Shown: positions 53,522 to 63,096 of the stretch, one piece after another
Numbering within the stretch: the first letter of the stretch is position 1
Layout: the number at the start of each line of letters is the position of its first letter
Notes under the pieces: generated by a model
Told to the model about the DNA's origin: nothing
The model's database searches: none
The model's input: only the letters and a program-made list of their open reading frames with translations
From: an uncultured Phycisphaerales bacterium
GTDB taxonomy: Bacteria > Planctomycetota > Phycisphaerae > Phycisphaerales > SM1A02
Length of the DNA: 64,000 nt
Assembly: GCA_905480395.1 (NCBI GenBank)
Contig: CAJQQE010000002.1
Coordinates: 1-64,000, forward strand
Reading direction: 5' to 3'
Program-made: the position numbers and the translations under genes

Positions 53522-55510
53522 CTACTCCTCGTCTTGCGTCCCTCGAAGTTTCGCGAGGACGGAAACGTCCTCCAGCGTCGAGGTGTCCTGATTCGAATCG
53601 CGGCCCGCGGCAATGTCTCGGAGGAGGCGTCTCATGATCTTGCCGCTTCGAGTTTTTGGTAGCGCGTGCGTGAATCGAATCATGTCCGGCTTGGCGATCG
53701 CACCGATCTCCTTGCCGGCGTGCGTCCGAAGCACCGCGATGTGGGCGTCCGATGGATCGACTCCCGTGGCGAGCGTGACAAAGGCGGCGATCCCGGTGCC
53801 TTTGATCTCGTGGGGGAAACCGACGACCGCAGCTTCCACCACTGATTCGTGCGAAACCAAAGCGCTCTCAACCTCCATGGTGCCCAGACGATGCCCGGAG
53901 ACGTTGATGACATCGTCGATTCGGCCCATGATCCAGAAGTAGCCGTTCTCGTCTCGCTTCGCCGCGTCGCCGGCGGTGTACATCCCGTTCACTCTTGACC
54001 AATAGGTGTCGAGATAACGTTGCCGGTCCCCGTGAATCCCCCGCAGCATGCCGGGCCAAGGCTTCCGGATCACCAGAAGTCCCCCTTGTCCGTTGGGTAG
54101 TTCCGCGCCGACTTCATCAACGATCGCCGCATCGATGCCGAGGACTGGAAGCGTGCAGGATCCCGGGACGGTCGGGGTTGCGGCAGGCTGAGGAGAAATC
54201 ATGTGGCCACCGGTTTCGGTCTGCCACCAGGTGTCGACGATGGGGCAGTGCGTTCCGCCAATCATCTTGTGGTACCAGATCCAAGCCTCTGGGTTGATCG
54301 GTTCACCAACGGTTCCCAATACCTTGAGGCTCGAGAGATCGTGCTTCTTGGGATGCTCGTCGCCCCACTTCATGAAGGCTCGGATCGCGGTGGGCGCGGT
54401 GTAAAAGTGAGAGACCTTGTGGCGCTCGACGATGTCCCAGAAGCGAGCCTCATCGGGTGAGTTGGGCGCACCCTCATACATCAGGCTGGGGACTCGGTTC
54501 GGGAGGATCCCGTAGACGATGTACGAGTGGCCGGTGACCCAGCCGACGTCGGCGGTGCACCAGTAGACCTGGCCCTGATCGGGCTTGAGATTGAACGTGT
54601 TTCGCGCGGTCAGGCTCGTATGAACCATGTATCCGCCGGTGGTGTGGACGATGCCCTTGGGCTTGCCCGTGGAACCCGACGTGTAGAGGAGGAACAGTAG
54701 ATCCTCGGCGTCCATCGGCTCGCAGGGGCAGTCTTCATTCTGAGTCGCGATCAATCCGGTCCAGTCGTGATCCCGTCCCTCCACGGTTACGACATCGTTC
54801 CCGCATCGTTCCAAGACGACCACATGTTCGACGCCGGGGAGCGAGGCACAGGCTTCATCCACGTTGGCTTTCAAGGGGACAACGCTGCCACGACGCCAGG
54901 CTCCGTCACACGTGAGAATGACTTTGCTACCGGCATCGTTGACTCGATCGACGATCGCACTGGCGGAGAACCCACCGAAGATCACGGAGTGCGCCGCGCC
55001 GATTCTGGCGCAGGCGAGCATGGCGATGGCGACTTCAGGAACCATGCCCATGTAGATGGTGACGATGTCGCCCTTTTTCACGCCCAGCGACTTCAAGGCG
55101 TTTCCGAATCGGGCGGTCTCCCGCTGCAGATCTCGATAGCTCAGTCGCAGGATCTCGGGACCGTGCTCGCCGACGGGCTCACCTTCCCAGATGATTGCCG
55201 TCTCGTCGCCGTGGCCTTCATCGACATGTCGATCGACGCAGTTGTCGCAGAGGTTTGTCTGGCCGTCAGCGAACCATCGAGCGTCGGGGCAATTCCAGTC
55301 GAGCACTTCGGTGAAGGGTTTCGTCCAGCGATGCTCACGGGCGACCTCCCCCCAGAAGGCTTCCGGTTCCTCGATCGAACGTCGCCACTGGACGTGGTAG
55401 TCGTCCATCGAGTTGATCCAGGCGCCGCCGTTCTTCTCGGCGAAGTCGGCGGGGGGGTTGAAGATCCGAGTCTCTCGGAGGATGGATTCAATTCCCTGCT
55501 GGTCACTCAT
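53522..55510 (-). CDS. acs: Acetyl-CoA synthetase
   Basis: This AMP-forming enzyme makes acetyl-CoA from acetate, ATP and CoA. It has 662 residues, family length. The phosphate loop LYTSGSTGKPKGIVHTTGGY is near residue 265, the motif YWCTADVGWVTGHSY follows, and the C-terminal lysine in PKTRSGKIMRRLLRDI is the site acetylated in relatives. The start at 55510 has GGAG seven bases upstream; an in-frame codon 33 bases earlier is unlikely. It lies about 120 bases downstream of alaS on the same strand. Confidence 0.97.
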   Translation of the reverse strand: MSDQQGIESILRETRIFNPPADFAEKNGGAWINSMDDYHVQWRRSIEEPEAFWGEVAREHRWTKPFTEVLDWNCPDARWFADGQTNLCDNCVDRHVDEGHGDETAIIWEGEPVGEHGPEILRLSYRDLQRETARFGNALKSLGVKKGDIVTIYMGMVPEVAIAMLACARIGAAHSVIFGGFSASAIVDRVNDAGSKVILTCDGAWRRGSVVPLKANVDEACASLPGVEHVVVLERCGNDVVTVEGRDHDWTGLIATQNEDCPCEPMDAEDLLFLLYTSGSTGKPKGIVHTTGGYMVHTSLTARNTFNLKPDQGQVYWCTADVGWVTGHSYIVYGILPNRVPSLMYEGAPNSPDEARFWDIVERHKVSHFYTAPTAIRAFMKWGDEHPKKHDLSSLKVLGTVGEPINPEAWIWYHKMIGGTHCPIVDTWWQTETGGHMISPQPAATPTVPGSCTLPVLGIDAAIVDEVGAELPNGQGGLLVIRKPWPGMLRGIHGDRQRYLDTYWSRVNGMYTAGDAAKRDENGYFWIMGRIDDVINVSGHRLGTMEVESALVSHESVVEAAVVGFPHEIKGTGIAAFVTLATGVDPSDAHIAVLRTHAGKEIGAIAKPDMIRFTHALPKTRSGKIMRRLLRDIAAGRDSNQDTSTLEDVSVLAKLRGTQDEE

Positions 55511-55629
55511 CTGAACGCTCCGGTGTGGTCGAATGAAGCTCAAACACGGTTGTCGGCACCGAGGTCGCGTGACGACGCGTCTTCGGTCTCCTCATGCTAT
55601 CGCCAGCCCGTTGGCCGAGTCTTTCTAGA

Positions 55630-58446
55630 TCAGGAGACGCCGGAAGCGTTGGCATGGTCTCTGGCGGCAGCCGCGGCTTCGTCGGCCCTGGCGGGGTCTT
55701 TCCCACCGGCTTGGGCACTGTCAGGTCTACCCCCGCCACCGCCTCCACACGCTTGCGCCGCCACCTTCACCCAATCGCCTGCCTTGAGCCCTTGGGCGAT
55801 GATCGACTCGGGCACCTTGGCGACAATTAAGACTCTTCCCTCTTCGGCATCGGCGGCGAGCAACAACACCGCGGCATCGGGCCGGGCCGCTCTGATCGCA
55901 TCCATGGCGGAGAGCAGGGCGTCCTTGTCCGCGCCGTCAATCTGAGCCACGATCGCGTGACCCTCGGAAGCGGCCGCAATCTCCCGGGCGGTTTCAACCA
56001 CGGAGCCTCGATTCTCTGCCGCGGCCGCCTTCCGCGCCGTCTTGGCCGTGGCCCGGAGCGTTTCGATTCGCGCCCCAAGAGTGTGACGATCAACCGCCGA
56101 GATGGTGGCGGCTTCATAGTCTCTCATCAGATCTTCGATGGACTCCGACGAGTTTCCAGCTTCCGCGGCGGTGAGACGCTGGCCCAATTCTGATGCGGCA
56201 AAGCGAGCGGCGCGAGCCGGTGTACCGGCCAGCGCGGTCACCCGCCGGATTCCCGCGGCAAGTCCCTGCTCGCTGAGTAAGACGAAGTCTTCGGCCTCGG
56301 CGGTATTGGCGAGGTGCGTGCCGCCACAGAATTCCACCGAACGACCGAGCCAGCGTTGGTCATTAGGTTCTTCCAGTAAGTCGATCACCCGTGGGCCGAC
56401 GGCCACCATTCGGACCGGGTCCGGGTATCGCTCCCCGAACACGGCTCGGACCGTGTTCACCTTCTGAGCCAGGTCGAGGGGTGCTTCACCGATATGGACG
56501 TCCAGTTTTTCGGCGATCGCCGCGTTCACCCGAGTCTCGATCTCCTCAAGGGCGATGGGATCAAGGGGGCCGCTGGCGGCGTAATCAAATCGAAGCCGAT
56601 CCGCGGCGACCGAAGAGCCGCGCTGATCACTATCCGGACCAGCAACCGCGCGGAGCGCGAGATTGAGTAAGTGGGTCGTGGTGTGGTGCGCCCGAATTGC
56701 CGTCCGGCGATGCGCATCGATCGCGACTTCGCATTCGTCGCCGATCGCGACGGCTCCGTGACTGACGTGGCCGATGTGCAAAACGTAGTCGCCGACCCGT
56801 TTGGTGTCCTCGATTTCAAGGATGCCGACATGATCGTGGCCGGCACTGGATCCACGCGCCACGTGAATCTCGCCGACGTCGCCCACTTGCCCTCCTTGTT
56901 CGCCGTAGAAACAGGTTCGATCGAGGATGACCGCGACGCGTTGGCCATGTTCGCTTCGTTCGCAGAGATGCCGGCCATCCCAGATCGCTTTGATCAGTCC
57001 AGTGGTTGGTCCACCCTGATGCTTGGCATGGTCGTCGGTGGGTTTCACTTTCAAGAAGTCGAGTTTGCCCAAGACATCGGGTGGAATGGTGAGTACCGGA
57101 TCGTTGACGCTCCCACCACCACGGCTTCGAGATCGAGCTTCCTCCATGAGGATCTCGTACCCCTCTGTATCGACGCGCATCTCACGTTCGTCGGCCATGA
57201 CCTGCGTGAGGTCGATGGGAAATCCGTACGTGTCATGAAGTTTGAAGGCGTCGATCGCGGAGATTTGTCCATCGCTTGATCGTTCGGCGGCTTCGGCGAA
57301 CAACTGGAGGCCCCGGTCGAGGGTTCGACGGAACATCTCTTCTTCCTGCCCGATGATTTCCTGAACCCGTGGCATCTTCGCCCGCATTTCGGGGAACGAA
57401 TCGCCAAGGATTTCGACGACCGCGGGAACAACGCTTGCGAGGAAGGGACGTTCCATGCCGAGGGTCTGGCGGCCGTGGCGGACGGCGCGACGGAGGATCC
57501 GTCGGAGGACGTATCCACGGCCATCCGCACCAGGCGTGGCGCCGTCGGAAAGCGCGGCTACCAGGCAGCGTGCATGATCGGCGATGACGCGATAGGCGAT
57601 GTCGATCGGGTCTTCCAGCGCCCCGCGATAGGGGCGGGCGCCGCTGACGTCGGTGATTCGGTCAAAGATCCCCGCGAATAGATCGGTGTCGTAGTTGCTT
57701 CGGCGGTCCTGAAGGACCGACACCAGACGCTCGAGTCCCATGCCGGTATCGACATGTCGCGCGGGGAGGGAATTTAAAACGGTGCCGGACTCTCGATTGA
57801 ACTGGATGAACACGAGATTCCAAACTTCGAGCACGTCGGGATCATCCTGATTGACGAATGCCGCCGCATTCCGCCCGCCGATTCGATCGACGTGGATCTC
57901 CGAGCACGGGCCACACGGGCCGGTCTCGCCCATCTCCCAGAAGTTGTCCTTGGCGTTTCCCGGGATGATGTGATCAGCCGGGAGGTACTTGAGCCAAAGG
58001 TCTCGTGCCTCATGGTCAGGCTCGAGCCCCTGAGCCGGGTCGCCTTCGAACCAGGTGGCATAAAGACGGGCGGGATCGATCTTGAACACATCGGTGAGCA
58101 GGGTCCACGCCCAGTCGATCGCTTCTTCTTTGAAGTAATCACCGAACGACCAGTTCCCGAGCATCTCAAAGAACGTGTGGTGATAGGTGTCATGTCCGAC
58201 GTCTTCGAGGTCGTTGTGCTTTCCCCCGGCTCGAATGCATTTCTGACTATCGACGGCCCGTGTATAGGGCCGATCGCCTTGTCCGAGAAAGACATCTTTG
58301 AACTGATTCATACCAGCGTTCGTGAACAGGAGCGTGGGATCCTCGTGAGGCACGGCCGGGCTTGAAGGCACGATCTCGTGCCCCGCGCGGGCAGCGAAGA
58401 AGTCGAGGAATTGCTGACGAATCTCAGGGGCGGTCAAAGTGGGCAT
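55630..58446 (-). CDS. alaS: Alanyl-tRNA synthetase
   Basis: The enzyme charges tRNA-Ala. The 938 residues have the complete plan: the catalytic N-terminus with SSPAVPHEDPTLLFTNAGMN and PYTRAVDSQKCIRAGGKHND, and the editing domain with its zinc motifs HHTTTH (about residue 586) and CGGTH (about 706). The C-terminal oligomerisation domain ends in the glycine-rich CGGGGGGRPDSAQAGG. Nothing is missing. The gene is oriented with acs and away from tpiA. Confidence 0.98.
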   Translation of the reverse strand: MPTLTAPEIRQQFLDFFAARAGHEIVPSSPAVPHEDPTLLFTNAGMNQFKDVFLGQGDRPYTRAVDSQKCIRAGGKHNDLEDVGHDTYHHTFFEMLGNWSFGDYFKEEAIDWAWTLLTDVFKIDPARLYATWFEGDPAQGLEPDHEARDLWLKYLPADHIIPGNAKDNFWEMGETGPCGPCSEIHVDRIGGRNAAAFVNQDDPDVLEVWNLVFIQFNRESGTVLNSLPARHVDTGMGLERLVSVLQDRRSNYDTDLFAGIFDRITDVSGARPYRGALEDPIDIAYRVIADHARCLVAALSDGATPGADGRGYVLRRILRRAVRHGRQTLGMERPFLASVVPAVVEILGDSFPEMRAKMPRVQEIIGQEEEMFRRTLDRGLQLFAEAAERSSDGQISAIDAFKLHDTYGFPIDLTQVMADEREMRVDTEGYEILMEEARSRSRGGGSVNDPVLTIPPDVLGKLDFLKVKPTDDHAKHQGGPTTGLIKAIWDGRHLCERSEHGQRVAVILDRTCFYGEQGGQVGDVGEIHVARGSSAGHDHVGILEIEDTKRVGDYVLHIGHVSHGAVAIGDECEVAIDAHRRTAIRAHHTTTHLLNLALRAVAGPDSDQRGSSVAADRLRFDYAASGPLDPIALEEIETRVNAAIAEKLDVHIGEAPLDLAQKVNTVRAVFGERYPDPVRMVAVGPRVIDLLEEPNDQRWLGRSVEFCGGTHLANTAEAEDFVLLSEQGLAAGIRRVTALAGTPARAARFAASELGQRLTAAEAGNSSESIEDLMRDYEAATISAVDRHTLGARIETLRATAKTARKAAAAENRGSVVETAREIAAASEGHAIVAQIDGADKDALLSAMDAIRAARPDAAVLLLAADAEEGRVLIVAKVPESIIAQGLKAGDWVKVAAQACGGGGGGRPDSAQAGGKDPARADEAAAAARDHANASGVS

Positions 58447-58629
58447 GCGGAATTCCGAGCGAGGTCGATTTCGAAGAACGCGACAGTATGACGACCGACG
58501 CGAGGGCGTTCATGATGGGGCAGGGTCGGAATCCTGACGACCTGTTACCGTCCGGCGTCGCCTCCGCGTGGGGGGAGATTTCGTCGTGGGCCGAGCGGCC
58601 CAGAACCGCACCTTTTTGGAATCAAACGC

Positions 58630-59400
58630 ATGTCGACTCGACGACCCTACGTAGGCGGAAACTGGAAGATGCACGGCGAATTGGCGGCGGCCGTCGAACT
58701 CACGGAGAACCTGGTCGCGGGAATCGGAAACGCGGTCATGAAGGTCGATATCGCCATCTTTCCGCCGTTTCCCTATCTGCAGGCCGTGGGGCATGCCTTG
58801 GGGCATTCGACCATCTCGCTGGGGGGGCAGGATTGTGCGGCCCATCTTGAGGGGGCTCATACGGGGCAGACCAGCGGGGCGATGATTGCGGACCTGGGTG
58901 GAAAAGTCGCTCTGGTGGGGCATTCAGAGCGGCGTCATGAATTGGGCGAGTCCGATTCCGTGGTGGCGGCGAAGGCTCGGGCGGCGTTGGCAGCCGAGCT
59001 TCAGCCGGTGATCTGCGTTGGGGAAACGCTCGCCCAGCGAGAGGCCGGAAATGCCCTTCAGGTGGTCGAAAAGCAGGTTCGAGCGGCCCTGACAGGCCTT
59101 TCTGCCGAGGCCGTAGGCCAGGCCGTAGTGGCGTACGAGCCCGTCTGGGCGATTGGGACGGGGATGACCGCGACGCCGGATGATGCCCAATCCGCGCACG
59201 CCATGATTCGTACGCTGCTCGGCGAACTGTATGATGTTCGACTCGCTGGATCAGTCAGGATCATCTACGGCGGGTCGGTGAAGGCCGCGAATGCCGCGGA
59301 ACTCTTCGCCGCCCCTGATGTGGATGGCGGATTGATCGGCGGGGCGAGCTTGAAGGTCGAGGAATTCTCCGCGATCTGCCAGGCCGCATCCTCGTTCTGA
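58630..59400 (+). CDS. tpiA: Triosephosphate isomerase
   Basis: This glycolytic enzyme interconverts dihydroxyacetone phosphate and glyceraldehyde 3-phosphate. The 256-residue barrel shows GGNWKMHG with the catalytic lysine, VGHSERRHELGESD with the catalytic histidine, VAYEPVWAIGTGMTAT with the catalytic glutamate and loop 6, and RIIYGGSVKAANA. It is followed after about 70 bases by secG, a common arrangement in bacteria. Confidence 0.98.
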   Translation: MSTRRPYVGGNWKMHGELAAAVELTENLVAGIGNAVMKVDIAIFPPFPYLQAVGHALGHSTISLGGQDCAAHLEGAHTGQTSGAMIADLGGKVALVGHSERRHELGESDSVVAAKARAALAAELQPVICVGETLAQREAGNALQVVEKQVRAALTGLSAEAVGQAVVAYEPVWAIGTGMTATPDDAQSAHAMIRTLLGELYDVRLAGSVRIIYGGSVKAANAAELFAAPDVDGGLIGGASLKVEEFSAICQAASSF

Positions 59401-59470
59401 GTCGCGATTCGCGGCTCGTCTCGTTACGCGATGCCCCGGAAGACCGGGGCGTCGAATTTGGAATCCGACC

Positions 59471-59938
59471 GTGTCCACCTGGATTGTCGTTCTTACTCTG
59501 CTCTTCATCATCGTCTCCGCGGCGCTGGTCTTGATCATTCTTGTTCAGCGACCCCAAGGCGGCGGTCTGGCCGGCGCGTTCGGTGGCGCCGGCGGCGGTG
59601 GTACGGATACCGCGTTTGGCGGACGGACTGGCGATGCGCTGACCGTGGCCACGGTGGCGGGATTCGTGGTCTACATTCTGCTGGCGGTTGCGTTGAATAT
59701 CCTTGACAACCCAACGGTGGCCGATGCCGGAACCCCGGCGCCGACCGCCGATACGGCACCGGCGACGGTACCCGCGCCTGGGACCACGCCTGTGACGACG
59801 ATTCCACAGCCTGCTTCAACCGCGCCTGCAGCGACGCCGACGCCACCTGCTTCAACCGCGCCTGCAGCGACCGCGCCTGCAGCGACGCCCACGCCACCTG
59901 CTTCAACCACGCCTGCGACGACGCCGACTGGCGGCTGA
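59471..59938 (+). CDS. secG: Protein translocase subunit SecG with a long Pro/Ala/Thr tail
   Basis: SecG is a small partner of SecYE in the general secretion channel. The first 80 residues are typical: a first helix (WIVVLTLLFIIVSAALVLII), the conserved VQRPQGGGLAGAFGG turn and a second helix (VATVAGFVVYILLAVALNIL). After that come about 70 residues of proline, alanine and threonine with internal repeats, so the 155-residue product is about twice the usual length. The tail should be disordered. The start is a GTG at 59471. Confidence 0.92.
   Translation: MSTWIVVLTLLFIIVSAALVLIILVQRPQGGGLAGAFGGAGGGGTDTAFGGRTGDALTVATVAGFVVYILLAVALNILDNPTVADAGTPAPTADTAPATVPAPGTTPVTTIPQPASTAPAATPTPPASTAPAATAPAATPTPPASTTPATTPTGG
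59810..59930 (+). repeat. Direct repeats in the secG tail
   Basis: Three copies of a unit starting CCTGCTTCAACC-CGCCTGC begin at 59810, 59846 and 59897; the middle copy has an extra 15-base internal duplication of CGCGCCTGCAGCGAC. They encode PASTAPAATPTP-like pieces. Such repeats are prone to slippage. Confidence 0.8.
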
Positions 59939-59977
59939 ATTCCGATTGTCGGGCGTTGTCCAAACGAGAGCCACCAC

Positions 59978-60868
59978 ATGATTCGATCGATGACCGGTTT
60001 CGGCGCCGCCCACAAAGAAGTTGATGGCGCCCGGTATTCTGTCGAAGTCCGATCGGTGAACAACAAGTTCCTGAAGGCGACGGTACGACTTCCGGATGAT
60101 CTCTCGTCGCTCGAAACGGAGCTCGAGACCGCCATCGCTCGAAAACTGCATCGAGGAAGCGTGATTGTCACCATTCGCTGGGTGGCGGGTGGCGTTTCGA
60201 TGGCGGCCCGAATCGACACCTCCGCGGCGAGGGCATCGATTGAGCAACTGCTCTCTGAAATGCCAGAAGAGATTCGGAGCCGCTGCACCGTGGATCTCGC
60301 CACGCTTCTCTCCGTTCCCGGGATCATCGGTGGTGACGACTCGCAAGCATTCGTCGAGACGGCTCGGCCGGTTCTTGTTTCCCTGCTCGACGAAGCGTGT
60401 GAACGTCTCATCGAGATGCGGAATCGAGAGGGACGTAACCTCTTGGTCGAACTGGAATCGTTCGGCACGCGAATGCGAGAACGACTTGAATCAGTCGCAT
60501 CCCGCGCTCCTCGGGTCGTCGAGTTGTATCGAGACCGACTTCACCAACGCGTCGAATCGCTCTTGAAGGAAGTCGGTGCGAGTCTGGACGAGAGCGATCT
60601 GGTGCGAGAGGTGGCGGTCTTTGCAGAACGCAGCGACATCGCCGAGGAGATCACTCGTCTCGACGGACATCTCGAACAGTTCTTCGATCTGCTGGGTGGG
60701 AGCGATGATGAGCCGGTCGGCCGGACCCTCGACTTCCTCACGCAAGAAATGCTTCGGGAAGCGAACACCATCGCGAGCAAGTCCGCTGATTCGGACATCA
60801 CGCGTGCCGTGGTCGAGGTCAAGGGCCTCATTGATCGGATCAAGGAACAGGCGGCGAACGTCGAGTGA
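59978..60868 (+). CDS. YicC/YloC-family endoribonuclease
   Basis: A 296-residue protein with the family start MIRSMTGFGAA, SVEVRSVNNKFLKATVRLP and the C-terminal DUF1732 part (RTLDFLTQEMLREANTIASK, then DITRAVVEVKGLIDRIKEQ). The Escherichia coli and Bacillus members are RNA-cleaving enzymes. In many bacteria the gene precedes gmk; here it instead precedes an APH-fold gene, which it overlaps by four bases (GTGA). Confidence 0.93.
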   Translation: MIRSMTGFGAAHKEVDGARYSVEVRSVNNKFLKATVRLPDDLSSLETELETAIARKLHRGSVIVTIRWVAGGVSMAARIDTSAARASIEQLLSEMPEEIRSRCTVDLATLLSVPGIIGGDDSQAFVETARPVLVSLLDEACERLIEMRNREGRNLLVELESFGTRMRERLESVASRAPRVVELYRDRLHQRVESLLKEVGASLDESDLVREVAVFAERSDIAEEITRLDGHLEQFFDLLGGSDDEPVGRTLDFLTQEMLREANTIASKSADSDITRAVVEVKGLIDRIKEQAANVE

Positions 60869-62013
60869 TCGATCAGGAACGTGTCCCCGAGACTGACGGT
60901 AGCGAGTCGTTGAACGACGGCACCGCGGTCGGCCTCCCCAACACGCCCGGAGATCGATCGCGATTCGACCCCGGGGAACTTCGCCGGGTGATTGCGACTT
61001 TCCCCCTGACCGGCATCCGAGAGATTCGAGAGTTTGCCGCGGGATCCCGACAAGCCCCAAAGGTCCGAATCGTCGCCGAAGAGGGCGACTTTCTGCTCAA
61101 ACGTCGGACGGCCAGGCCCGACTTGGTCGCGCGGGCCACCTTCAATCATCAACTGCAACTCCATCTGGAGGCGCTTGGCGTCCCGGTGGCGCGGCTCGTG
61201 GGCACCGCGGAAGAAAACAAGTCGATGCTTCTAGAAGGCGGTCAGGTCTACGAGATGTTTCATTGGGTCGAGGGGCGGCGGATGGTGAAGGCACCGCAGG
61301 AGGCGGTCAACGCCGGTCGAATCCTCGGCCGATTGCATCTTGAGGCGGCCCGACTGGAGTGGACTGACGCACCCCCGATGCCGGGGTTCCATGCCGCAGC
61401 CCAAGTCAAATCCGCATTCGAGCGGTTAGAGCCTGCGATTGTGGTTGCAGATCCGGATGTCAATCGATCCAAGCTCCATGACGTGGTCGAGCGGCTCGCC
61501 GAGCGTTGCAACGCTGCGAGGGCGCGAGTCGAATCAGCTGGTTGGAGCGGGCTGCCGGTGCAACCGATCCATGGAGATTGGCATCCGGGAAACGTGCTCT
61601 TCACTCCTGAGAAGCCCACTCGGCGTCGACCTGGTGCTGTCCGTGCGGTGATTGACTTCGATGCCTCGCGGGTGGAACCGAGGCTGGTGGACGTGGCGAA
61701 CGGGCTGCTCCATTTCTCGATGCGGAGCGATCGGAGTGTCTCGCCGGCAGCGTGGCCGACCTCACTGTCACCTCGACGGATGCAGGCTTTTGTCGACGGC
61801 TGGAAGGCGGTTGTGGAGAATCCGATCGCCGAGGAACGCCAGATCCTTCCGGCCCTCATGATCGAGTGTCTGATCGCCGAAAGCGTCGTACCAATCGCTC
61901 GATCCGGGAGCTTTGCGACGGTTCCAGGGCATCCGTTTCTCGAGATGGTGGCCAAAAAAGCTGAGTGGATCGATTCGGTTTCCGAAGAGATCTCGGGGCT
62001 CTTGGCAGTCTGA
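60865..62013 (+). CDS. APH-fold phosphotransferase family protein
   Basis: A 382-residue protein of the aminoglycoside phosphotransferase/homoserine kinase-like fold. The catalytic loop is HGDWHPGNVLF near residue 236, and the metal-binding aspartate is in VIDFDASRVEPRLVDVANG. The ATP-binding part with FLLKRRT is near residue 75. The substrate is unknown; it need not be an antibiotic. It starts at a GTG overlapping the YicC gene and may be co-expressed with it. Confidence 0.85.
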   Translation: MIDQERVPETDGSESLNDGTAVGLPNTPGDRSRFDPGELRRVIATFPLTGIREIREFAAGSRQAPKVRIVAEEGDFLLKRRTARPDLVARATFNHQLQLHLEALGVPVARLVGTAEENKSMLLEGGQVYEMFHWVEGRRMVKAPQEAVNAGRILGRLHLEAARLEWTDAPPMPGFHAAAQVKSAFERLEPAIVVADPDVNRSKLHDVVERLAERCNAARARVESAGWSGLPVQPIHGDWHPGNVLFTPEKPTRRRPGAVRAVIDFDASRVEPRLVDVANGLLHFSMRSDRSVSPAAWPTSLSPRRMQAFVDGWKAVVENPIAEERQILPALMIECLIAESVVPIARSGSFATVPGHPFLEMVAKKAEWIDSVSEEISGLLAV

Positions 62014-62083
62014 ACGGCATCTGGGCCTTGGCTGGTTGCTTCCGAGTGGCTTCTCGATCCGCCGGGGGATATCGTGAGAAACA

Positions 62084-62977
62084 ATGAGACTGAGACCGTC
62101 ATCATCTTTACCCGCGATCGTCCTGCTGGCCGCTGGGGCCGTCGCGATGTTGATGACCCCCGTCGCCGCAGCGCAGGTCCGAGTGGATGCCAGGGCTCGA
62201 CAAGGAAACGCGGTCAAGAAGATTCAAGGGCTCCGCGTGGGTGGATCGATCGATTCAATCGATGTGAAGTCGCTTCGACGCAGCGCTATTCCCGATGAGA
62301 TGGCCCGCAAGGTCGAGCTACTCGGAAGCCAATCATTTGAGCAACGAGAGGCGGCGACCGCATCGTTGCAGTCGATGCCGGTACCCGATGAATTGTTTAT
62401 GGCGGTGCTGGAGCAGGGTGGCCTCGATGCGGAGCAGCGAAATCGCTTGCTCGGGGTGCTCCGTTGGCGTGTTCTCTATCGACCGCGAGGTGCGGTCGGT
62501 ATTCGAATGGAGCCGGCGGCAACCGGAATTCGCGGCATCTTGGTCACCGAAGTCATCAAGGATCTTCCCGCCGAACGAGTGCTGCAAGTCGGGGATGTGA
62601 TTCTTGAGATCAATGACGTAGCGCTCACGACGAGCAGTGATCTCATCTCAAAGGTGCAGCGGCTTCAGCCTGGGGATCAGATCCGAATGAAGGTGCTTCG
62701 TCCGGTTGCTTCAGACACTCCGGATGCACCCGGGATTGTCCGGTTTGATCGGGATCGCGCCTTTCAGGAAGTCGATGCGGAGTTTCCGCTCGGCTCCTAC
62801 GAGAAGCTTGGGAATGGTCCAACAGCCGCAGCCCTCGGGAATCCCGAGACGATTCGCCGGCGTCATCGGGTTGAGGAGATTTGGGCCCGATGGGGGACGG
62901 ACGCGGTGGCCGTGAGTATCACCCGGACGCCGGTCGAGCCGGGCGAGAAGTCCTCAGACGCCGCTGACGGCCCCTGA
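62084..62977 (+). CDS. Exported PDZ-domain protein
   Basis: A 297-residue protein with a signal peptide (PAIVLLAAGAVAMLMTPVAAA) and one PDZ domain at about residues 140-210 (AVGIRMEPAATGIRGILVTE, then LQVGDVILEINDVALTTSSD). The region before it is helical, with a HEAT-like piece (VELLGSQSFEQREAATASLQ). There is no protease domain, so it is probably a binding protein. The gene stands alone and is convergent with adk. Confidence 0.8.
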   Translation: MRLRPSSSLPAIVLLAAGAVAMLMTPVAAAQVRVDARARQGNAVKKIQGLRVGGSIDSIDVKSLRRSAIPDEMARKVELLGSQSFEQREAATASLQSMPVPDELFMAVLEQGGLDAEQRNRLLGVLRWRVLYRPRGAVGIRMEPAATGIRGILVTEVIKDLPAERVLQVGDVILEINDVALTTSSDLISKVQRLQPGDQIRMKVLRPVASDTPDAPGIVRFDRDRAFQEVDAEFPLGSYEKLGNGPTAAALGNPETIRRRHRVEEIWARWGTDAVAVSITRTPVEPGEKSSDAADGP

Positions 62978-63096
62978 AATTTCAAAGAAATCAGCGCTTG
63001 CGTGATCGGTCACCTTTGGCTGGTCCGAGGTGTCGACGATCTGGTGGGACTCGCATCACCGAATGACCGATCGGTGATCTGCCTCACGAGCTTGGT

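Noticed and set aside
54767-55945. A 392-codon plus-strand frame spanning parts of acs and alaS
   Set aside because: It is antisense to two certain genes and crosses the gap between them; GC-rich shadow frame.
60865-62013. APH-fold gene considered as antibiotic resistance
   Set aside because: The fold is used by many metabolic kinases, the context is housekeeping and no resistance-specific motif was seen.
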